Positions 58,680 to 64,000 of a stretch of DNA of 64,000 bases are shown here, one piece after another. Origin of the DNA: Rattus norvegicus. Taxonomy: Eukaryota > Chordata > Mammalia > Rodentia > Muridae. The position numbers and the translations under genes were made by a program. The notes under the pieces are model-generated. The model saw nothing but the letters and a program-made list of their open reading frames with translations, was not told the DNA's origin and did not search any database. The number at the start of each line of letters is the position of its first letter. Position 1 is the stretch's first letter. The stretch lies in assembly GCF_036323735.1 (NCBI RefSeq), contig NC_086021.1, positions 160,242,976 through 160,306,975 on the forward strand. Reading direction: 5' to 3'.

Positions 58680-59170
58680 CCCACCGCAGCCCCATCCCTC
58701 GCGGGGCTTCAGCGAGAAGAGGGCGGGGGGGGGGGTCTCGTCCCACGCCGTCCGAGCCCGAGTGACCGCAGGTGGCGGCGACTCTGCAGTCGTGGCAGTT
58801 CAGAGTTCAGCACCCGGCCCCACGCGCGGGAATGAAACTCCACGGGCACGCGGCGGGAGATTGAGGGTGCGGAGCGGAGTGCTGGCCCGGCAGGGGAGGG
58901 CGACGGCGCGGGGACGTTACCTCCAACATGCCTCTCCTGCTCGCCCCGGCCGTGTCGATGAGTGTGTTGTCCAGGTCAAAGAAGACCGCGCGGACCCGAC
59001 TCAGCCCCATAGCCTCCGCAACCCAAGTAGCGCGCGAGCCGCCTCCGCCGCTCCGCGCACGCGCAAGGCGGTCTGGAATACCTGGGCGGAGTCTCGGGGT
59101 CACCTGACACTTCCAAAGCTCCGGGGTCGCAGCCGCAAGATCACGCGAGATTCGGACACTATAAATGTTA
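58680..59170 (-). promoter_or_regulatory. CpG island promoter of Nanp
   Basis: CpG-dense sequence from about 58690 to 59150, with gcgcacgcgcaaggc, acgcgcgggaatg and gcgcgcgagcc. A run of 11 G occurs at about 58725. No TATA box stands near the exon. It covers the ATG exon and the region upstream on the minus strand, where transcription presumably starts. Confidence 0.85.
58921..59010 (-). CDS. Nanp: Nanp coding exon 1 (residues 1-30, HAD motif I)
   Basis: Thirty codons, M-G-L-S-R-V-R-A-V-F-F-D-L-D-N-T-L to G-M-L-E. F-F-D-L-D-N-T is HAD motif I; Asp12 is the catalytic nucleophile and Asp14 the acid/base. The ATG has G at -3 and G at +4. An upstream in-frame extension exists in the genomic frame, but it lies in the GC-rich leader and is not part of the family protein. 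The donor is gag|gtaacg. The first exon continues upstream as 5'UTR beyond 59010. Identity with human NANP in this exon looks almost complete, as remembered. Confidence 0.98.
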
Positions 59171-59539
59171 TAGAAGGCGCGAGTGCACGAGAGGAGTGTG
59201 AGCGTGTCATGGCTTCTTGCTGTTCATTACTGGATGCTTCCAAGTGCAGTTCTCTCTGTTAACGGCTTTGTGGACCCCTTTGGCTGAAAAGAACATCCGA
59301 GCCGTATTCCAGACCCTTGGGTGGCCTGTCTTTCTGTGGTGACCGCACAGTCACCGTCAGGAGATGGAGCAAGAGTGTGTGCTCGCCAACCTCGGAACCC
59401 TGCTGCCCGGTGACTTTCTGTGCTTCTCTTCTCGTCCATAGCCTTGTGGGAACTGGAGAACATCCTTTGAAAGATGCTAGAAGAACTGAAGAGACATGGG
59501 AGGCTCTGCAGTGTTTGCCTAATGTTTTTTGGGGGTTTT

Positions 59540-59725
59540 TTTTTTAATGTGTATTTGTGTTCCTGTGTACGTGTTTGCCTGCCTCAGAGGACAGACGAGG
59601 TCGTCAGATCCCCTGGAGCTGCAGTTGTGGGTGGTTTTGAGCTGCCCACTGTGGGTACTGGGATTTGGGTCCTCTACAAGAACAGTATGAGTTCTTAATA
59701 ACGGATTTATTTCTCCAGCTCCTTT
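59540..59725 (-). mobile_element. B2/B3-type SINE, reverse
   Basis: gcctcagaggacagacgagg, gagctgcagttgtgggtggt, ctgggatttgggtcctctac and aacggatttatttctccagc: reverse of a B2/B3-type element. Confidence 0.7.
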
Positions 59726-60054
59726 TTCTCCATCTTTATTCATTTTCCTGAAACTTTGCAACCCCAGTCTTGTGTGCCTATTAATTGCATGGTTTCCTGC
59801 AACAGTCTATTAAAAACCCCAGAAGGCCAATAACAAGGTTTGCTACTTGAAATTAACCTCAATTCTTTTTTTATTAATGAAATTTGGAGTCACCTTCACT
59901 AGCCAGGAATTTAATGGGTCAGTTAATGCCACAGACCTGATTTTGAGCTTTCGAATTTGCATTGGTTATTACATTGTAAGTTCAGAGAAATGAGAAAGTA
60001 TTTCATGATATGTGAAAATTGATTAAGTTTAATTGTCAATAGTTTTAGTTAAGT

Positions 60055-60195
60055 TTTTGTTTGTTGGTTTGTTCGTTTGTTTGAGACAGTGTTTCATCGT
60101 GTAACAGATTGGCCTGGGCATATAGACCATGCTGGCTTCTCTCTGTCTCCCAAGTGCTGGCTCTGAAGGCATGTACCACCACATCTGGCTTGAAG
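60055..60195 (-). mobile_element. B1 SINE, reverse
   Basis: tttgttcgtttgtttgagac, gtgtttcatcgtgtaacaga, caagtgctggctctgaaggc and taccaccacatctggctt: reversed B1. Confidence 0.85.
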
Positions 60196-60438
60196 TAACT
60201 TTGACTAAGATCTTTGTCTATACTTGAATGATACTGTCACAAAGTGGCTTCTGTTGATAGTGAACTGTACCCTACCTGGGAAAAAATGGCTGACCCTCCA
60301 GCCTGTCAGCCCCAAACTGCCAAAACTGTGTAAGGTTTGACCTAGGCCAGTCAGATTGTTCTGTATACCCTTGTCTTATTGGCCGAAAGTTTTGGCTAAA
60401 AGTTTAACTTTGAGCTGTATTGTATTCATAAGGAACTT

Positions 60439-60552
60439 TTTTTTTTTTTTGGTTCTTTTTTTCTGGTTCTTTTTTTCCGGAGCTGGGGACCGAACCCAGG
60501 GCCTTGCGCTTCCTAGGTAAGCGCTCTACCACTGAGCTGAATCCCCAGCCCC
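60439..60552 (-). mobile_element. ID SINE, reverse
   Basis: Reverse of an ID element: tail as T-runs with ggttc interruptions, then cggagctggggaccgaaccc, gggccttgcgcttcctaggt and ctctaccactgagctgaatc. The target-site duplication cataaggaactt lies at 60427-60438 and 60553-60564. Confidence 0.95.
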
Positions 60553-61111
60553 CATAAGGAACTTGTTAAACCACCTTTGGCTGTAGAACTTCCTGTTTGT
60601 TGAGATAAATTTAACTCATTTTGGGAGTTTAATAATTGAAATGTAACATACTTGTTTCTGTGTAGTATGTTTCTGTTTTTGCCTTACAGAGTTGAATAAC
60701 ATGACTGTGAGGTCTTGAAATATTTAGCCCTGTACAGAAAAAGAAAATGCCCCCATAACATGAGGTACACGTCAGAGATGGGTGTCTGAGGCTCAGCAGA
60801 GAGAGATGAATGGCAGGCTACCTACAATTTTTGTATTTTGTGGAACAGACTCACAGTTGATGCCCTTTCCAAAAGTATTCTTCCTTTATTTAATAGACTA
60901 CCTCACACTGATGCCGTGGTAGTGAATCAGTTGTATACACTTAGGCTAGCAGTCAGCCAAAATTATGAATGCAATATTTGCTATTGCTTTTTGTAGTTTT
61001 GTGTCAAATGTCATAATAGATGGTTGGTATTTCAAGATCGGTCTTTACAGCCTAAGTTCCTTTTGAATTTACATGCCTAGAACCCTCAGAGTTTTCCTAT
61101 GGAATTTTAAA

Positions 61112-61142
61112 CATAAATATATATATATGTATATATATATAT

Positions 61143-61190
<48 letters not shown>
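61112..61190. repeat. (AT)n / (CA)n compound microsatellite
   Basis: About 30 bases of AT/GT alternation, then over 40 bases of uninterrupted CA. Confidence 0.95.
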
Positions 61191-61192
<2 letters not shown>

Positions 61193-61289
61193 TTTGTCAG
61201 TCCTCACTGAATTCTTACGGGTAGATGTGGCTGGATGAAAGAAAGATACAGCTAATGAGTTTCTAAAAGCTAAAAGATTCTGGGTAGCT

Positions 61290-61590
61290 TTTATTTCTTA
61301 TCAGCCTTGGCTGAAACATTGCCCAGGTGAGATTGACTTATGGCTTATGTCTGTAAGAGACTGTCTTGATTTATGATTGATATGGGAGGTCTCTGGCCAC
61401 TGTGGGTGGTGCATCAGAGCTACAAAAGAAAGCCAGCTCGAACCAGAGAGTAAAACGCAAGCAGCGTTTTCTTCATGGTATCTGTTTCTAGTTCTTGCTC
61501 TTAGTGATGGAGTGTGACCTAAAAATGTAACCCAGATAAACCCTTTGGACAAAGTATTTCACCACAGCAACAGGAAGCAAACTAGAATAG
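61290..61590 (+). mobile_element. Rodent interspersed repeat, class not assigned
   Basis: gagactgtcttgatttatga, ccactgtgggtggtgcatca, agataaaccctttggacaaa and caacaggaagcaaactagaa. The order is that of a common dispersed rodent repeat; class uncertain. Confidence 0.55.
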
Positions 61591-61639
61591 TTTAAAAAAA
61601 TGTCAATCTGACTTAGAATTGAAGTAAAGATAACACTTG

Positions 61640-61775
61640 TAGCCTTGGTGGTGCTTATCTTCAGTTCCAGCACTGGCAGCAGAGGGAGGCAAATCTCCAT
61701 GAATTAAAAGCCAGCTTGGTCTCCGGAGAACTCAAGGCCAGCTAGGACTACTTAGTGAAACACTGTCTCAAAATA
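61640..61775 (+). mobile_element. B1 SINE
   Basis: gccttggtggtgcttatctt, cagagggaggcaaatctcca and caaggccagctaggactact, with a short A-rich end. Confidence 0.8.
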
Positions 61776-61811
61776 TATATAGTTCATATTTACATAATAA
61801 AAGCTAAATAT

Positions 61812-62025
61812 TTGGTAGCTAGAGAAATGGCTCAGTGGTTAAAAGCACTAACTGTTCTTCTAGAGTACTGGGTTTGATTCCAAGCACCCAAACGGCAGCT
61901 CACAATTGTCTGTAACTCCATTTCTAGGGACATCTGACACCTGACTCTGACCTCTACAGGAACCAGGCACACAAGTGGAACACACATATATATGCAAGGC
62001 AAAACACCCATACAAATCAAGTCAA
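61812..62025 (+). mobile_element. B2 SINE
   Basis: ggtagctagagaaatggctc, gagtactgggtttgattcca and ctgacctctacaggaaccag. It ends with gcaaaacacccatacaaatc. Confidence 0.88.
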
Positions 62026-62149
62026 CTTTTTAGAAGGCATTTGAGTATTTAGAAATAGAAAACTAGAAGCCAAGAAAAGATTTTTTTAAAGTCAAATATT
62101 TGACAGCCAAAGCTGGTGACCACATGGGAAAATAGGCACTTAATTATAC

Positions 62150-62285
62150 ACTGCTTGAGGAAACGTAAAACGGTGCAAACACCTCTGAGAATAATTTATC
62201 TGTATCTTTTATTGGCCTAGCATTCCCACCATTAGGAATTTACCCCTGGACATATTTCCAAAACTATCTTACAGATACTAGATTG
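62150..62285 (+). mobile_element. L1 fragment, old
   Basis: aacacctctgagaataattt, tggcctagcattcccaccat and aatttacccctggacatatt recall the end of L1 ORF2. Heavily diverged. Confidence 0.45.
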
Positions 62286-62339
62286 TTTCTAGCAGCATTG
62301 TAAACAACAACAACAACAGCAGCAACAAAGATGGTTCTA

Positions 62340-62745
62340 ACCCATGTCTGCTGTCAGTTACTCCAAGATTCCTGGAAGAAGCTTAGTCCCAAGTGTAATA
62401 GTGAAGTGACAGAACTGAAGTAGACAGGAACCTGCTGGAAGGTAATTAGGCCTTGGGGCTCTACCTTCGTGTTACAATACAGCTGCACTCAGGGAGTGGG
62501 CGAGACCCACAGGACTGAGTTGGTTTCCTGTCCTGAGCCTGATGACTCCCAAATTTCTACATCCACCCCTTGCCTCTTGTATGTGTTTCCTGTTGTTATT
62601 CCTTCCACCATGAGGTCTTTAAACAGATGCTGATGTCATAATCTTGAATCTCCGGAACTGGGAACTAGTAAAGATTCTTTAAAAATAAAGTGCCGAATTT
62701 TTGTGTTTTGTTAAGCAACAGAAAAATAGACTAAGATAGAGATTA
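62340..62745 (+). mobile_element. Possible rodent interspersed repeat
   Basis: tgcctcttgtatgtgtttcc and caccatgaggtctttaaaca occur here, and the end is ttaagcaacagaaaaataga. This is the type of end seen in dispersed repeats; class and left limit uncertain. Confidence 0.35.
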
Positions 62746-63400
62746 TATGTTGAACTTTGACATAGCCATAGAGTGGAATGTGTAGCCTTAAGATGGAAAC
62801 TTTCTTTTGATTAATTATAGTTTTTTTCCTTCACATTTTTGAAGGAGATTTGCTGATGTCCTTATGTCCCTTGAAAACAAGAGGATGTTTTTAGAGTTTT
62901 GGTAGAATACTGCCTTCATACTCCAAGTGTTTCTTTGGCCAGGTATCATTTTTTTCCTTCATTTATCTTCTGGGAAAAAGCTCAATTAGTAAGATATAAA
63001 AAGCTGCCCTTTGTTCTATAAGAGAAAAGCAAACATACAGACTTCTATACTGTTACTGTAACCGGATATGATATGGCTAAGAATAACAATGCTGCACTCT
63101 GCTTCCCAAATAAGCTGAGTCCTTTGCTGTTCTTCAGTTTGGTGTTCAGTCTTCTCCTTGACCCTGATCTTTCACACTTTTTATTCACATTTATTTTTGC
63201 TTTTAGTGTGCTCACAGAAAGTTACAACACCTTAAGTAGCAGTTGAGTAGCAATGCTTATAAGCAAGCTACAGTCCAGCTCTACATCAAATTGGTCAAAG
63301 CTCCTCCAGTGTTTACAAAACACAATAGATAAGATGCTACACCAAAACACACCATGTAAAGACAACTAGAAAACAAAGCATTGTTTGTTTTAATAGTATC

Positions 63401-63413
63401 CCCCCCCCCCCAA
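63401..63413. repeat. C-run (about 12 C)
   Basis: Short homopolymer in unassigned DNA. Confidence 0.85.
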
Positions 63414-63889
63414 ACTACTTTATAACAGTAACCATTCCACTTATCACATCTTGGTTGAGTTTAAAAAGTCCAAAATGACTGCAATTTTCTAAAAATGGGT
63501 AGGATGGAACAGTCACAAAAATGTCCCTTTGGGGCCTGCACAGACTTAAGCCAGATGGTGTCCTAGTGCTGAGAGGAGGAGGTAGATGCAGGCCCCTCCC
63601 TTAGTCAAGAGGGCATCTCCAATTGACATTCGCTTGGGAAATTGTTTTTCTCCAATAGAGTATATTAACCACACTTCAGACTAGGTCTCATGCCTAGCAG
63701 TAGATGGATAGAACAAAAGTAACTCATTGGCATATTTGTTGGCCTTTTGTCTCATGGTGCTTTGTTAGGGCTTTTTCCTTTTTTCTTTTTCTTTGTTTTT
63801 CTGGTCTTTTGCTTATGCATTATGGATTCCAATATTGTGTTCTTATGGGTTTTATTTGTATGTGTCTGTTTTCTTTATTAAAAATTCTG

Positions 63890-64000
63890 GTTTGGCAGGA
63901 AGGTGGTGGTACACACCTTTAATCCCAGCTCATGGGAGGCAGAGGTAGATGATCTCTGTTAGTTTGAGGCCAGCCTGGTCTACACAAACTTCTAGGATAG
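63890..64000 (+). mobile_element. B1 SINE, cut by the window edge
   Basis: ggtggtggtacacaccttta, atcccagctcatgggaggca and gaggccagcctggtctacac. The B1 tail lies beyond the window. Confidence 0.88.

Larger units (their letters stand above)
47513..58920 (-). other. Nanp intron 1 (11.4 kb)
   Basis: Single intron of the coding region, with gtaacg donor next to exon 1 and a ctgcctag acceptor before exon 2. More than half is the antisense L1 at 49247-55345. Further SINEs and simple repeats are itemised separately. The unique-looking stretches 47520-49240 and 56530-57090 show no conserved frame or RNA gene. Confidence 0.9.
46856..59010 (-). other. Nanp: Nanp gene, complete coding span
   Basis: Two coding exons, 58921-59010 and 46856-47512, joined in phase 0, give an intact 248-residue HAD-superfamily phosphatase. 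The layout (a 30-codon first exon with motif I, and all remaining motifs in exon 2) is simple and likely shared with other mammals. Transcribed from the CpG island at 58680-59170, away from Ninl's promoter and in the same direction. The 5'UTR and 3'UTR ends are not defined here. Confidence 0.97.
59170..64000. other. Region upstream of Nanp, no gene recognised
   Basis: About 4.8 kb of mixed repeats and unassigned AT-rich DNA. Listed elements are B1, B2 and ID SINEs, dispersed rodent repeats, an L1 trace and a long AT/CA microsatellite. No coding exon, RNA gene or CpG island is seen in the remainder (for example 59170-59540, 60700-61110, 62750-63880). Confidence 0.75.

Noticed and set aside
58807..59103. 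Longer Nanp N-terminus starting at an upstream in-frame codon (59103)
   Set aside because: The extra 31 residues are Arg/Gly-rich translations of the GC-rich leader. The family starts at M-G-L-S-R-V-R, and that ATG has a good context.
58762..59262. Plus-strand 166-codon frame opposite Nanp exon 1
   Set aside because: Antisense shadow of the CpG island and of the verified Nanp exon; no independent coding evidence.

Overview
This is mammalian nuclear DNA, and the repeats point to rat (Rattus). There are six young tRNA-derived ID SINEs with A-rich tails, five of them with clear target-site duplications (the sixth less sharply bounded). B1, B2, B3 and B4 SINEs are common in both orientations, there is a rodent L1, and there are long microsatellites. 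Genes are split into short exons with GT-AG borders. Nothing prokaryotic is present, and most long open frames are accidents of repeats. The two genes recognised, Ninl and Nanp, are also neighbours in other mammals (human 20p11); I would expect rat chromosome 3, but the sequence does not prove this.

Bases 1-32,170 hold the 5' part of Ninl (ninein-like protein, a centrosomal and microtubule-anchoring protein) on the minus strand. A non-coding first exon lies in a CpG island ending at a donor beside 31,932. A 21-kb intron follows, then coding exons at 10,702-10,884 (start codon), 10,134-10,230, 5,136-5,308 and 3,635-3,701, all in phase. Together they give about the first 173 residues, and the gene runs off the left edge. 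The introns carry SINEs, two truncated L1 fragments, LTR fragments and a striking 395-bp pentamer array (18,331-18,725). An out-of-frame upstream ATG five bases before the Ninl start opens a 34-codon reading frame that overlaps the coding start.

Bases 32,200-46,855 are intergenic: SINEs, an old L1 fragment, a 120-bp CT-hexamer tract, an (ACC)n tract and a composite (CA)n minisatellite.

Bases 46,856-59,010 hold the complete two-exon coding region of Nanp (N-acylneuraminate-9-phosphatase, 248 aa) on the minus strand. Exon 1 (58,921-59,010) sits in a CpG island and exon 2 is 46,856-47,512. The 11.4-kb intron contains a nearly full-length but dead L1 (49,247-55,345) in the opposite orientation, itself interrupted by an ID element and a B2 element.

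Bases 59,170-64,000 lie upstream of Nanp and contain only repeats and unassigned DNA. The two genes are not functionally linked as far as known: one anchors microtubules at the centrosome, the other carries out the dephosphorylation step of sialic-acid synthesis. I found no convincing undescribed biological system. The most useful leads are the Ninl overlapping upstream reading frame, the pentamer array, the composite (CA)n minisatellite and a perfect 11-bp hairpin in Ninl intron 3.
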